Positions 28,012 through 37,283 of a stretch of 64,000 bases of DNA are shown piece by piece. The DNA is from Mahella australiensis 50-1 BON (GTDB lineage Bacteria > Bacillota > Clostridia > Mahellales > Mahellaceae): assembly GCF_000213255.1 (NCBI RefSeq), contig NC_015520.1, positions 2,721,349-2,785,348 on the forward strand. Reading direction: 5' to 3'. The position numbers and the translations under genes were made by a program. Positions within the stretch are counted from its first letter, which is position 1. Each line of letters starts with the position of its first letter. Under the pieces are notes generated by a model. The model was not told the origin of the DNA. It did not search any database and saw nothing but the letters and a program-made list of their open reading frames with translations.

Positions 28012-29043
28012 TTATTGCGCTTTATTCGGGATTTGATTGAGTTGCCTATCTATCTCCTCGATCTTTTCCGCTGGCAGATTAGCAAAGCTTAATGCGGTCC
28101 GAAGCGTTACATTGGAAAATATGGATGGTATATCCCCACTATCGCCAAGCAGCGGATCTTTTTTTACCATGTCTCCTATTATCGGCCCTAATACTTCCTG
28201 GGCCCGCGGCTGCTTCATTAAATAGCTCATCCTGCAGTCAACGGATAAAAACTCATCGTCGTCCGCATATATTTTCTTGCGGCACCTTGGCCTAGTCATG
28301 TTGCCGTCCGTTGAGAAGTCACCGAAAATGTCCTTTAGCCATTCTATGCTGTCATCCACCCAATGAGGCACCCTATTGCAAAAAGAACTGCCAGGAGCCT
28401 GAACGGCAGATTTGCACGTGGAAAAGCCATGGGGCCCGTATCCGTAAATATGACTTTCAAAGGCAATGCCGGCTTTATCAAGCGCTTCCATAAATTTAAT
28501 GGAGTTTGCAATCGGCACGACTTCATCGGTACGCGTGGCAAAGATGAAGCACGGGCATGTATCCTTATCCACTTTATCCCACGTCGGCGGTGCCGTCGGC
28601 GAGCAGCCGTGGACATCGTCCGTTATGACCGCATAGCCCAACAGCGCCGCATTGGGTCTATTTTTAGACATGGTCGCCGCTGCTGAAGCTAAATGACCTC
28701 CTGCTGAAAATCCTAAAACCGCGATCTTGTCTTCGTATATGTGCCACTCCTCCGCTCTGGACCTAATAAGCTCCATGGCCTGCTCATAATCGTTCAATGG
28801 ATTGGGCCATACCGCATTCTCCTTTATGGAATAACGCAACACGAAAGCATGGTAGCCTGCCCGCAAGTATTCGAAAGCCACTATTTCAGCCTCTCTGTCT
28901 GAGCAGAATTGCTAGCCTCCACCGGGAATTACGATTATCGCCGGCCTTTTGTTTATGTAAGTGAATTCGCCGCCTACAGGCTGGATATAAGTCGTGAGCG
29001 TGACATTGCGCTCCTTGTTCAGCACTATTGTTTCCGATAACAT
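28012..29043 (-). pseudogene. Acetyl-/feruloyl-esterase-like alpha/beta hydrolase interrupted by an in-frame TAG
   Basis: From the ATG at 29043 (after AAAGGGGG) the frame is open for 43 codons, meets TAG at 28912-28914 and continues without interruption to the stop. The TAG falls directly after the oxyanion-hole PGGG, where the other copy has Tyr. The rest is well preserved: nucleophile GFSAGGH, Asp in ATRTDEVVP and His in YGYGPHGFS. The family (BD-FAE-like) deacylates xylan fragments. Either this is a recent pseudogene, or it is read through, or it restarts internally at the Met of MAFEYLRAG. The gene has no TAG-free full-length equivalent in the window. Confidence 0.8.
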
Positions 29044-29152
29044 ATTAAACATCCCCCTTTAAAATCATAAGCCTATCGCTTGTCTTATCTGTATTATAGC
29101 AGAAATAATCACAAAGCGTCACAATTTATTAGGTATAAATACGATTTTTTAT

Positions 29153-29490
29153 TTAAAAACCATATTTATTTATATCGCCAAGGCATCTAAGGCTTCTCTT
29201 CGGATACCTGCTTTGCGTTGTCCTGTCCACCGCAACAAGGCCAAACTTTTGTTCATACCCCATTTCCCATTCAAAATTATCCAGAAGCGACCAATGCATG
29301 TAGCCTATAACCTCTATGCCTTCTTCTATGCACTGATATAATCCCTTTAAAGCATGCTCGATAAAATCTACCCTGTCGGCGTCATTATCCGTCGATACGC
29401 CATTTTCGGTTACCATAATGGGTTTTTGCCAATGCTTCGATACAAGCCTCACAACTCCGGCTAACGCTTCAGGATAATATTTATATCCCA
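29153..29490 (-). pseudogene. C-terminal fragment of a GH1 beta-glucosidase
   Basis: About 112 residues matching the last quarter of GH1 enzymes: PIMVTENGVSTDND carries the nucleophile Glu, then GYMHWSLLDNFEWEMGYEQKFGLVAVD. The N-terminal three quarters, including the NEP acid/base motif, are missing. Coding sequence ends abruptly at about 29490, where a plus-strand AraC fragment begins. A catalytically active product is not expected. Confidence 0.85.
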
Positions 29491-29706
29491 TCAAAATTTA
29501 AAAAGGAGATAGGATACAGCATAAATGATTACATTAAAAATGCCAAAATCGAATATGCTAAAATGCTGCTCTCATCCTCAACGCAAAGTGTACAGAATAT
29601 CAGCGATTCTTTAAATTTTTGTTCCAGAAGCTATTTTGCGGATGTCTTTCAAAAAATCGTAGGTACATCACCAAATGAATATAGGGTAATGAACTTTAAA
29701 GTATAA
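29491..29706 (+). pseudogene. C-terminal fragment of an AraC-family regulator
   Basis: A 71-codon plus-strand frame with no start codon encodes the second half of an AraC DNA-binding domain: FKKEIGYSINDYIKNAKIEYAK, then VQNISDSLNFCSRSYFADVFQK and the closing GTSPNEYR. It begins exactly where the minus-strand GH1 fragment ends. Both genes have lost their N-termini, as expected if one deletion removed the shared promoter region and the start of each gene in a divergent pair. Confidence 0.8.
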
Positions 29707-29716
29707 GCCTAAAGAT

Positions 29717-29750
29717 GCCTGCAATCCGCTGTACTAGTGGGATTGCAGGC
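29717..29750. terminator. Bidirectional hairpin terminator
   Basis: GCCTGCAATCC (29717-29727) and GGATTGCAGGC (29740-29750) form a perfect 11-bp stem with a 12-base loop. It is followed on the plus strand by TTTGATAAATT. It lies between the ends of the AraC fragment and the rhamnosidase gene. Confidence 0.65.
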
Positions 29751-29768
29751 TTTGATAAATTAGGCAGA

Positions 29769-32459
29769 TTATCTTTTTATTTCAAAGGCATAACATCCTG
29801 AGCCTATTTCAAAAGCATAATACTCCTCGTTGTTATCATGGCGTATATCGAGCGCATCGGCATCGACAGCCCGGCCATTCATGGCCACTGTGCCACCTTC
29901 TATATCCAGCTTGGGCAGCATCACGCACGCTGCCGTATTGACCGGTATCTCTACCTCGAGCTTAAATGAGCTATCATAGCGTTGCCATCTAGAGCTTATA
30001 GCACCGTATATGCTCTTTACTGTAGCCGAGGCATAGTTTAGGCCTTCCGGTACAACTGGTTTTATGGTTATCTTCTTAAAGCCGGAACTATCGGGCAGTA
30101 TGCCTGCCAGCGCTTTGTAGAACCACGCATCCACTGTGCCGAACATTATGTGGTTGTGCGAGTTCATGCCCTTGTTGGTCAGCTTCTCCCAACGCTCCCA
30201 TATGGTAGTGCCTCCTTCTCTTATCATGTAGCCAAAGCTCGGGTAATCCTGCTGCGTCATCATCTTGTACGCAACGTCTTTGTAGCCGTATTCGTCCAGT
30301 GTGTCCAGTATATATTTTGTGCCTATTATGCCTGTGTCAAAGTGGTAATCGGCATCTACTACTATGAGCTTTATGAGCTTGTTTATTACGTCTTGTTCTG
30401 TGCCTTCAGGGGCTAGATTGTATTGAAGCCCTAATACGTTGCATGTCTGGCTGGTCGATGAGTAGTTGTTGCTCTCGTTGGCAAAGAATGTCCCGCCTTT
30501 TTCATTGAAGAATTTTTTGTTGAAGGCGCTTTTTATCTCGGCTGCCAGCCTGGCATAGTTATCGGCGTCTTCGTTTTCGCCAAGTAGTTTTGCTATTTCG
30601 GATAATACCAGGGCATCGTGATAGTAGTAGAAGGCTGAGGTTATCTCCCATGGCATATTCTTTGGCGGCACGCTGCCAGGAGCACACCATTCACCGTAGT
30701 GGTAATAGTTTACTAAGCCGATCTCGTCGGTATGGGCTGTCAGGAAATCTACCCAGCGCTTCATGTTATCGTAGTGTTCTTCGAACACCGTTGTATCGCC
30801 ATAGAATTTGTACAGCTCCCATGCTATGGATATATAGGCTGTGCCCCATGCCGGGTCGGCTGGATAGATCGGCCAGTATGCGGGTACTACGTCGGATAGG
30901 CTGCCGTCTTCTTTCTGACAGTCTTTTATGTCATTGAGGTATTTCTTCCAAAATGCCGCCATGTCAAAGTTGTATCCGGCTTCTTCTGCCACAAGCTGAG
31001 CATCGCCCATCCACCCCATGCGTTCGTCGCGCTGCGGGCAGTCGGTGGGTATGCTCATTATGTTGCTCAGTTGGCCGTAGATGATGTTTTTGTGTATGTT
31101 GTTGATAAGCTGGTTAGAACACTCAAAGCTGCCTTTTGGTTCTACTGCCGTGTGTATGAAACGCCCTTCTAATGTATCCAGCGATGGTGTGCCGGGGTAT
31201 CCTGTCATCTCTACAAATCTGAAGCCATGGTATGTAAAGCGCGGTTCGTATTCTTCTATTCCTTCGCCTTTTAGTATATAGGTATCGGTGGCTTCTGCAT
31301 TTCGGTTAACGTTTGTGTTGAGCGTGCCGTCATCGTAAAGTAGTTCGGAGAACTTGAGCTTTACCTGGGTACCGGCAGGCCCTTCTGCTTTTAGCCTGAC
31401 CCAGCCTGTGAAGTTTTGGCCAAAGTCGTATATATACACGCCTGGTTTAGGGTTGGTCAGTTTTACCGCTGGGAATGTCTTTGTGATTTTTATGGGCGGC
31501 ATGGCCTGGGATATCAGTTTGCCTCCGGGGGCTGCTACTTTTTCTGCGCCAGCCCAGTCCGCATCGTTTAGGCCGGGCATATCCCATCCTTCTATTTCCA
31601 TGCGCGCGTCGTATGTTTCGCCATAGTATATGCCGTTTTCGCGTATGGGTGAGGCATGGGTTTTCCATGTCTCATCGGTCGTTATTACGTCCATGCTCCC
31701 GTCTTGATAGTATATGTGCATCTGTGCTATGAGGCGCGGGAAGTCATAGCCGTAGTCTTTGACATAGCGGCCGTTGCCCAGTATTACACCTATAGCGTTT
31801 GCTCCGTCGTTAATGTATGGGGTTATGTCATATGTCGAGTAGAGGACGGTCTTTTTGTAGTCGGTTTGACCGGGTTCAAGTACCCTGTCGCCTACTTTTT
31901 GGCCGTTTATGCGCAGCTCATAGTAGCCTATGCCGGATATATATGCTCTGGCGCGTGCTATTTTGCCTTTGGGCTTGAATTCTTTTCTAAACAGACTGCC
32001 CATGTAAAGCACAAAGCCTTTGCCGGCATTCATGCCGTCGCCACCCGGCAACACGACTTGCTGGCGACTTTTGTCGCCTATCCACTTAGCCTGCCAATTG
32101 GCATCGCCCATAAGGCCGGTTTCAAAGGTTGCTATCTGGCTGTATGGGCTTATCTGCCTGTTTTTGTCCTGCCAGCACGCCTTCCAGAAGTATTGCGTGT
32201 ATGGTTTAAGCGGCGCTCCGCCGTATACCACGCAGGTTGAGTTATCCGATGGAACAAGACCGCTATCCCAGATATTGCCTTCGTCGTTGTTTATGGCTTC
32301 GATGTTGTCGGCCACTATTAGGCGATATGCCGTTTGGGACTGATTGGGCTGGTCATGTTTTAGTCCCCATGAGAATATAGGCTTGGTATTGTCTATGCCC
32401 AGAAAGTCAGCCATATAATCGCATCTTAAGTCCATGGGCGCATATAGGTTGGTTGACAT
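29769..32459 (-). CDS. Glycoside hydrolase family 78 alpha-L-rhamnosidase
   Basis: 896 residues with the GH78 architecture: N-terminal fibronectin-like domain (RCDYMADFLGIDNTKPIFSWGL), beta-domains containing ARAYISGIGYYELRINGQKVGD and YDFGQNFTGWVRL, then the (alpha/alpha)6 barrel with DCPQRDERMGWMGDAQ (general acid and substrate Asp/Glu residues), YHYGEWCAPG and GGTTIWERWE, and a C-terminal beta-sandwich. No signal peptide. It would remove rhamnose from pectin-derived or glycoside oligomers inside the cell. It is the last gene of the third transporter operon. Confidence 0.94.
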   Translation of the reverse strand: MSTNLYAPMDLRCDYMADFLGIDNTKPIFSWGLKHDQPNQSQTAYRLIVADNIEAINNDEGNIWDSGLVPSDNSTCVVYGGAPLKPYTQYFWKACWQDKNRQISPYSQIATFETGLMGDANWQAKWIGDKSRQQVVLPGGDGMNAGKGFVLYMGSLFRKEFKPKGKIARARAYISGIGYYELRINGQKVGDRVLEPGQTDYKKTVLYSTYDITPYINDGANAIGVILGNGRYVKDYGYDFPRLIAQMHIYYQDGSMDVITTDETWKTHASPIRENGIYYGETYDARMEIEGWDMPGLNDADWAGAEKVAAPGGKLISQAMPPIKITKTFPAVKLTNPKPGVYIYDFGQNFTGWVRLKAEGPAGTQVKLKFSELLYDDGTLNTNVNRNAEATDTYILKGEGIEEYEPRFTYHGFRFVEMTGYPGTPSLDTLEGRFIHTAVEPKGSFECSNQLINNIHKNIIYGQLSNIMSIPTDCPQRDERMGWMGDAQLVAEEAGYNFDMAAFWKKYLNDIKDCQKEDGSLSDVVPAYWPIYPADPAWGTAYISIAWELYKFYGDTTVFEEHYDNMKRWVDFLTAHTDEIGLVNYYHYGEWCAPGSVPPKNMPWEITSAFYYYHDALVLSEIAKLLGENEDADNYARLAAEIKSAFNKKFFNEKGGTFFANESNNYSSTSQTCNVLGLQYNLAPEGTEQDVINKLIKLIVVDADYHFDTGIIGTKYILDTLDEYGYKDVAYKMMTQQDYPSFGYMIREGGTTIWERWEKLTNKGMNSHNHIMFGTVDAWFYKALAGILPDSSGFKKITIKPVVPEGLNYASATVKSIYGAISSRWQRYDSSFKLEVEIPVNTAACVMLPKLDIEGGTVAMNGRAVDADALDIRHDNNEEYYAFEIGSGCYAFEIKR

Positions 32460-32499
32460 AATTATCTTTCACTCCTCTAATTAAACAAATTTATACTTT

Positions 32500-33330
32500 T
32501 TATGCTTTTAACGAGCCAGCCGTCATGCCGCCTACTATCTGTTTGTTAAAGAATATAAACAATATAAGCGGCGGTATAATGATCAACACGACATCCGCAA
32601 AAAGCAGATTCCAGGACGTTAAAAACTGCCCCATAAAATTATACAGCGTAAGTTGGACAGTTGCATTCTTTGCCCCCGGCAAGAAATACAGTGGATTGAC
32701 AAAGTCATTAAATATTCCGACTGCAGACGTTACTGTTATAGTGGCCGTAACAGGTTGCAATAATGGAAATACTATATTAAAGAACAACTTAAGCCCGCTT
32801 GCACCGTCTATAATTGCACTTTCATCGATTTCCCTGGGTATAGTGGCCATAAATTGCCTGTATAGCATTGTGCAGAACGGGAAGTTCAACGCTGCTTCAA
32901 TAAGTATTATACCAGGGAGCGTTTTAAACAAACGCAGGCCTTGAAGCACCCAAATGGTAGGCACTATAGCCGGCGGTATCATAAGGCCCGCCAGTACCAT
33001 AAAGTCTATAAAAGATGATGCCCTGCTCGAACGCCGTTGCATAACGAATCCCGCCATGGAACATATCAATATAAGCAGGACAATTGATATAGCAGTTATA
33101 ATGGTGCTATTATAAAAAGCCCTTATAACAATGCCATTCTGCGTTTCCAAAACCTTTTTATAATTTTCTATTATATGCAATTCCTTAGGCCAGCTTATGC
33201 TGAGCTCTGCCGATTCAGACTGTGTTTTAAAGGAATTTACAAGGACGAAATAAAAAGGAACTCCGAATATTACAATAGCCAACATAACGGCTACTATTTC
33301 CACAATAAGCCTAATGCTTTTTTTGCTCAT
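32500..33330 (-). CDS. Carbohydrate ABC transporter permease, MalG type (third operon)
   Basis: 276 residues, six spans, EAA loop EIDESAIIDGASGLKLFFNIVFPLLQP (Ser for the second Ala), ending GGMTAGSLKA. It overlaps the MalF-type gene by four bases and is followed 40 bp later by the rhamnosidase, so the two are probably co-transcribed. RBS GAGGTGG precedes the ATG. Confidence 0.93.
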   Translation of the reverse strand: MSKKSIRLIVEIVAVMLAIVIFGVPFYFVLVNSFKTQSESAELSISWPKELHIIENYKKVLETQNGIVIRAFYNSTIITAISIVLLILICSMAGFVMQRRSSRASSFIDFMVLAGLMIPPAIVPTIWVLQGLRLFKTLPGIILIEAALNFPFCTMLYRQFMATIPREIDESAIIDGASGLKLFFNIVFPLLQPVTATITVTSAVGIFNDFVNPLYFLPGAKNATVQLTLYNFMGQFLTSWNLLFADVVLIIIPPLILFIFFNKQIVGGMTAGSLKA

Positions 33331-34190
33331 ATGTCCACCTCGCTTTTCATCAAGAATCTATATAGCGGTATGGCCAATAATGAAACCACTAAAAACAATA
33401 TGACATTGCCTGCTGTAGCCAAACCATAGAAACCTGCTGCATACTGTTTGTATATTACCGAGGCAAGAAGATCTGTGGCAAAGCCAGGTCCGCCTTTTGT
33501 CATGGTCCATACCAAATCGAAGGTGCGTAAGCCTCCTATGAAAGAAAGGATTATTACAGAATTCATGGCCGGCCGACACAGAGGCAACGTTATGTGCCAG
33601 AGTGCATCCCATGAGCTGCCGCCATCTATTGTAAGGGCTTCGTAATATTGTTTTGGTATAGAAACTATTCCGGCTATATAGATGACCGTAGCCATACCCA
33701 CGCCCTTCCATAAATCGACCAGTGCCACTGAGAAAAGGGCAAGTTCCCTATTGCCCAGCCAATCCGGCCCCTCTATACCGATCAATGCAAGCGCTTTATT
33801 TATAAGGCCTTGTGTGGGGTGCATCATAGTGCTAAAAGTAATACCTACGGCAACCGTGCTTATAAGCGTCGGGAAGAATACCATGGAACGAAGAAAATCC
33901 CTGGTCTTTACCTGCTGCGAACTCAGAAAAGAAGCCAGTAAAAAGCCAAACACCACCTTTGAGCCTGATGTCACCACTGCATATACGAGCGTATTCCTAA
34001 AACTTGTGCTGAGCGAAACATCGGAGAAAAAGTCTATATAATTCTCTATCCCTATAAATTCCCAATCGATCAACGTCCAGTGTGTCATGCTAAAAAAGAA
34101 AGACATGAGCACCGGCAAAAGAAAGAATATAAAATAAATAATACCTGCCGGCAAAAGGAACATATATGAATAAGTTCTTTTTTCGATCAA
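33327..34190 (-). CDS. Carbohydrate ABC transporter permease, MalF type (third operon)
   Basis: 287 residues starting with TTG, nine bases after AAGGAGG. Six spans; the EAA loop is EALTIDGGSSWDALWHITLPLCRP and the hallmark is DLVWTMTKGGPGFATDLLAS. It heterodimerises with the MalG-type protein encoded downstream. The hairpin at 34211-34240 lies directly upstream of its ribosome site. Confidence 0.92.
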   Translation of the reverse strand: MIEKRTYSYMFLLPAGIIYFIFFLLPVLMSFFFSMTHWTLIDWEFIGIENYIDFFSDVSLSTSFRNTLVYAVVTSGSKVVFGFLLASFLSSQQVKTRDFLRSMVFFPTLISTVAVGITFSTMMHPTQGLINKALALIGIEGPDWLGNRELALFSVALVDLWKGVGMATVIYIAGIVSIPKQYYEALTIDGGSSWDALWHITLPLCRPAMNSVIILSFIGGLRTFDLVWTMTKGGPGFATDLLASVIYKQYAAGFYGLATAGNVILFLVVSLLAIPLYRFLMKSEVDI

Positions 34191-34210
34191 CTAATATGCC
34201 TCCTTATTTA

Positions 34211-34240
34211 ATCAGCTCTGCATGCTCATGCAGAGCTGAT
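34211..34240 (-). other. Perfect intercistronic hairpin after the third binding-protein gene
   Basis: ATCAGCTCTGCATG (34211-34224) and its complement (34227-34240) form a 14-bp perfect stem around two bases, between the binding-protein stop at 34258 and the permease start. It occupies the same position as the hairpins in the other two ABC operons although their sequences differ. Confidence 0.75.
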
Positions 34241-34257
34241 CCACATAATTTTGTTTA

Positions 34258-35634
34258 TTACCAGCCGGGGAGATTAAGCTGTTTAGCCTGTTTTTCCAAA
34301 TCCTTATCATACTCCTGTGCACCTTCAAGTGGCGTTTTGAATCCGGCGCCCACTTCTACGCAAATCTGCGGCGAATTCGGGCCTTTGACAGGCGTCAGGA
34401 ATTCTAATGCAGGTGCTATTTTGCCAGTATCAACATAAGCTTGCTCATCTTTAACTGCTGGATATATGTCATCAGGCAATACAGCACCTTTTATAACGAG
34501 GGGGCCATCCGGTTTTTGTTTGGCCATGTAAGTATTAACGCCTTCTTGAGAAACGAAATATTCCAACCATTTTTTCGCAGCATCGATATTTTTGCTTTTA
34601 TTGTATATAGATGCCGCTCCTGGCATCCACACTGTAGCACCGTTTATATCCGGGCTATCGCTGGGTTGTGCAAAAAAGCCTATATCGTTTATTTTATCGG
34701 GATAATTTATCGCTATAGCAGTTATGCCTTGACTCAACATTGGATAATGTGCCCCTTCTCCATCTGCAAGCATTTTTAACGCTTGATCATAGGTCGTGGA
34801 TAAGAAATCTTTATTCATAAATCCTCTTTTATATGGCTCAGCTATCTTTTCGAAGCTTCTCAGCGCTGCCGGCGTTGTAGCAAACTTCGCCTTACCGGCT
34901 GTCAGTTGTTCAGCAAAATCCGGCACCTGTGCTTGTACATTATAATAATCACCAAGAAGTATAAGCTGTGCTGTCCAGCTATCTTTATACGATCCTATTA
35001 CAGCAGTTTTGCCAGCTGCCTTGATTTTTTCACAATTATTCATAAGCTCTTCCCATGTCTTAGGCACCGAGAGGCCTAAATCAGCATATATCTTTTTATT
35101 ATATAGCCAATTCCCCGTAGCCATATTAGGATTAGCCGGAGCAGCATATACTTTACCATTTACGCTAACGACTTTCTTAAACTGATCGTCTAAGCTTTCC
35201 ATATAGGGCTCATTCGTAAGGTCTACAAAATTGCTTTCGGGATTTAATGTAAAGAATAATGCTCCAGAATTAAATAAATTTAAATCTGTCATCTCACCGC
35301 TGGCCAATCTTGTACGCACGATATTCTCACCTTCGTCGCCACCCGGCCGTAATTCAATCTCAGTAGCTATATTATACTTTTCTTCTATAGCCTCTATCAC
35401 CGCATTTAAGCCATCTTTAGGACTCTGATTGTCTGTAAGCAGCGTTAATGTCACTTTCTCTGAGCTGGTTTGAGAATCATCGGTATCACTCGAAGATTGA
35501 CCACTGCTATTCGATGAACCAGCGTTATTGCTCTCATCGGACGCGCTTTGGTCTCCGCCGCAGCCCATAAACAGGACCATCACCATAGCCGCGCAAAGCA
35601 AAACAGACATGATCTTTTTTAACCTATTGTTCAT
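34258..35634 (-). CDS. Extracellular sugar-binding lipoprotein (third operon)
   Basis: 458 residues from the ATG at 35634, preceded by GAGGAGG; the longer frame upstream has no ribosome site. Signal MNNRLKKIMSVLLCAAM with lipobox LFMGC, then a long Ser/Asn/Asp linker. The mature part follows the family 1 SBP pattern (KVTLLTDNQSPKDGLNAVIEAIEEKY, ATGNWLYNKKIYADLGL, PQICVEVGAGFKTP). The TATTAT near the start lacks a recognisable -35, fitting activation by the adjacent two-component system. Gene context suggests a rhamnose-containing oligosaccharide ligand. Confidence 0.9.
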   Translation of the reverse strand: MNNRLKKIMSVLLCAAMVMVLFMGCGGDQSASDESNNAGSSNSSGQSSSDTDDSQTSSEKVTLTLLTDNQSPKDGLNAVIEAIEEKYNIATEIELRPGGDEGENIVRTRLASGEMTDLNLFNSGALFFTLNPESNFVDLTNEPYMESLDDQFKKVVSVNGKVYAAPANPNMATGNWLYNKKIYADLGLSVPKTWEELMNNCEKIKAAGKTAVIGSYKDSWTAQLILLGDYYNVQAQVPDFAEQLTAGKAKFATTPAALRSFEKIAEPYKRGFMNKDFLSTTYDQALKMLADGEGAHYPMLSQGITAIAINYPDKINDIGFFAQPSDSPDINGATVWMPGAASIYNKSKNIDAAKKWLEYFVSQEGVNTYMAKQKPDGPLVIKGAVLPDDIYPAVKDEQAYVDTGKIAPALEFLTPVKGPNSPQICVEVGAGFKTPLEGAQEYDKDLEKQAKQLNLPGW

Positions 35635-35771
35635 TATAACATCCTCCTCTGCAATATTTTTTGGATTTATATACATAATATCATCGCGGAAAGCAGGGGT
35701 ACATAGATTAAACAAAACAGATAAATGTAAAATTCAACACAAGGCAACAAAAATATATGCTAATATTTTCC

Positions 35772-37283
35772 TTATCCTTTATCGAATTCTGTGTTTGACA
35801 GATATTTTGATGGCGGCACGCCGGTTATTGACCTGAATACATGGCTAAAATAAAATGGATCATTATACCCCACTAGTTCTGCTACGTCTTTTAAAAGCAT
35901 ATCGGGATGCTCTGAAATTATTTTTTTGGCTTCTTCTATTCTACTAAAGGTCATATATTCATTAAAAGACATATTCTTATATTTTCGGAATAGTCTGCTC
36001 AAATAGGTCTGCGATATGCCAAATCTCGCGCAAACCGACTTAAGCGAAAGCGGCTGTGAAAGGTTTTGTTTTAGGTAATTTTCTATAGAATAGAAAAATA
36101 AAGGGCTGTCAATTTTATTAACATTAGGTTTCGCCGGGCCCGTTATTCTATCCAACATATCCCACAAATTGGCTTTCAATTCATCATAATCAGTCGCATA
36201 GCATACAGCTTCGTTCAGCAAAAATTCTATATCGTAGTCAGTATTAACTGAACATTTATCGATACGATAGAATATCTGCCGAAGCATCGTTTCAACCCAT
36301 AGCTGCGTACAGTGCTGCTCTCCCCATAAAGCGAGCAGCTTCTCGATTTCACGCTTAAGTTCGTCATACATGCCGTTAGCTAAAAGAAAGTCTATCCTTT
36401 TTACTATTGTTTCATCCAGAACAGCATTACTATTTGAGATATTCGGACGCGCTCCAATATCACGAATAATCTGAGAAAAGCCTAAAATAACATTGCAATC
36501 CAATGTCCTATAAAGCGCTGAAACCACATCTTTACAATCTTGAAGTTCAAAAGGCTCCGAAGCAAAAACCAGAGTATAATAGCCTGCTTCCAGTTTTGCC
36601 GCTATATCGGATATGGCTGTTTCAAAACCACCGCTGTCCATAACATAAGGACTAGAGAAGAACAACGTCTCAAATTCGTCCCTTCCCTGAAGCGCCCATA
36701 TATTATCGCCGGTCGAAATATTCGGAAAGGCGATAATATCATATAAGCCTACAGGACGTTCCGCAGGAAAACGCGAAGGCAGGCCGTTGACCCGGAGAAT
36801 AGCCGCACAATAAGTTTTAAATGGCAAATACTTATTTAAACGCCACGCTTCTATGGCAGCACCAGAAAAAGCTTGTTTGAATAAAAGCAATCTCCTTTCG
36901 TAATAGTCTTCTTCTAACCGCCGGTGTATTGAATTGAGCAGGGTCTTTAACTGCGCGATGTTCACCGGCTTCAATAAATAGTCCACTACTCCCGATTTTA
37001 TGGCACCTCTGGCGTACTCAAAATCCTGATACCCACTGATTATTATCGAATATATAAAAGGCAATTCGTCTTTTAAATGCGATGTCAGCTCAATACCATT
37101 CATCCCAGGCATCTTGATATCAGTTATTACGACATCGGGTTTTAACGCTCTGGCCTTTTCCAATCCATCAATACCGTTTTCGACGGTATCTACTATCTCA
37201 AATCCCTCGCATTTACATTCTATTATAGACCTTAAATAGCGCATAGCTGAAGGTTCATCTTCAACCAGAATAATCTTCATCAT
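35772..37283 (-). CDS. YesN-type response regulator, long form, AraC-type
   Basis: 503 residues. Receiver domain with VEDEP, phospho-acceptor Asp in VVITDIKMPGMNG and YLLKPVNIAQL; a central region of about 270 residues without a recognised domain; and an AraC domain (SVCARFGISQTYLSRLFRKYKNM, VAELVGYNDPFYFSHVFRSITGVPPSKY). The start is inside the end of the kinase gene (23-bp overlap); of two adjacent ATGs, 37283 is nearer the GAGGAAGG site and 37280 is possible. It probably activates the third ABC/rhamnosidase operon. Confidence 0.92.
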   Translation of the reverse strand: MMKIILVEDEPSAMRYLRSIIECKCEGFEIVDTVENGIDGLEKARALKPDVVITDIKMPGMNGIELTSHLKDELPFIYSIIISGYQDFEYARGAIKSGVVDYLLKPVNIAQLKTLLNSIHRRLEEDYYERRLLLFKQAFSGAAIEAWRLNKYLPFKTYCAAILRVNGLPSRFPAERPVGLYDIIAFPNISTGDNIWALQGRDEFETLFFSSPYVMDSGGFETAISDIAAKLEAGYYTLVFASEPFELQDCKDVVSALYRTLDCNVILGFSQIIRDIGARPNISNSNAVLDETIVKRIDFLLANGMYDELKREIEKLLALWGEQHCTQLWVETMLRQIFYRIDKCSVNTDYDIEFLLNEAVCYATDYDELKANLWDMLDRITGPAKPNVNKIDSPLFFYSIENYLKQNLSQPLSLKSVCARFGISQTYLSRLFRKYKNMSFNEYMTFSRIEEAKKIISEHPDMLLKDVAELVGYNDPFYFSHVFRSITGVPPSKYLSNTEFDKG

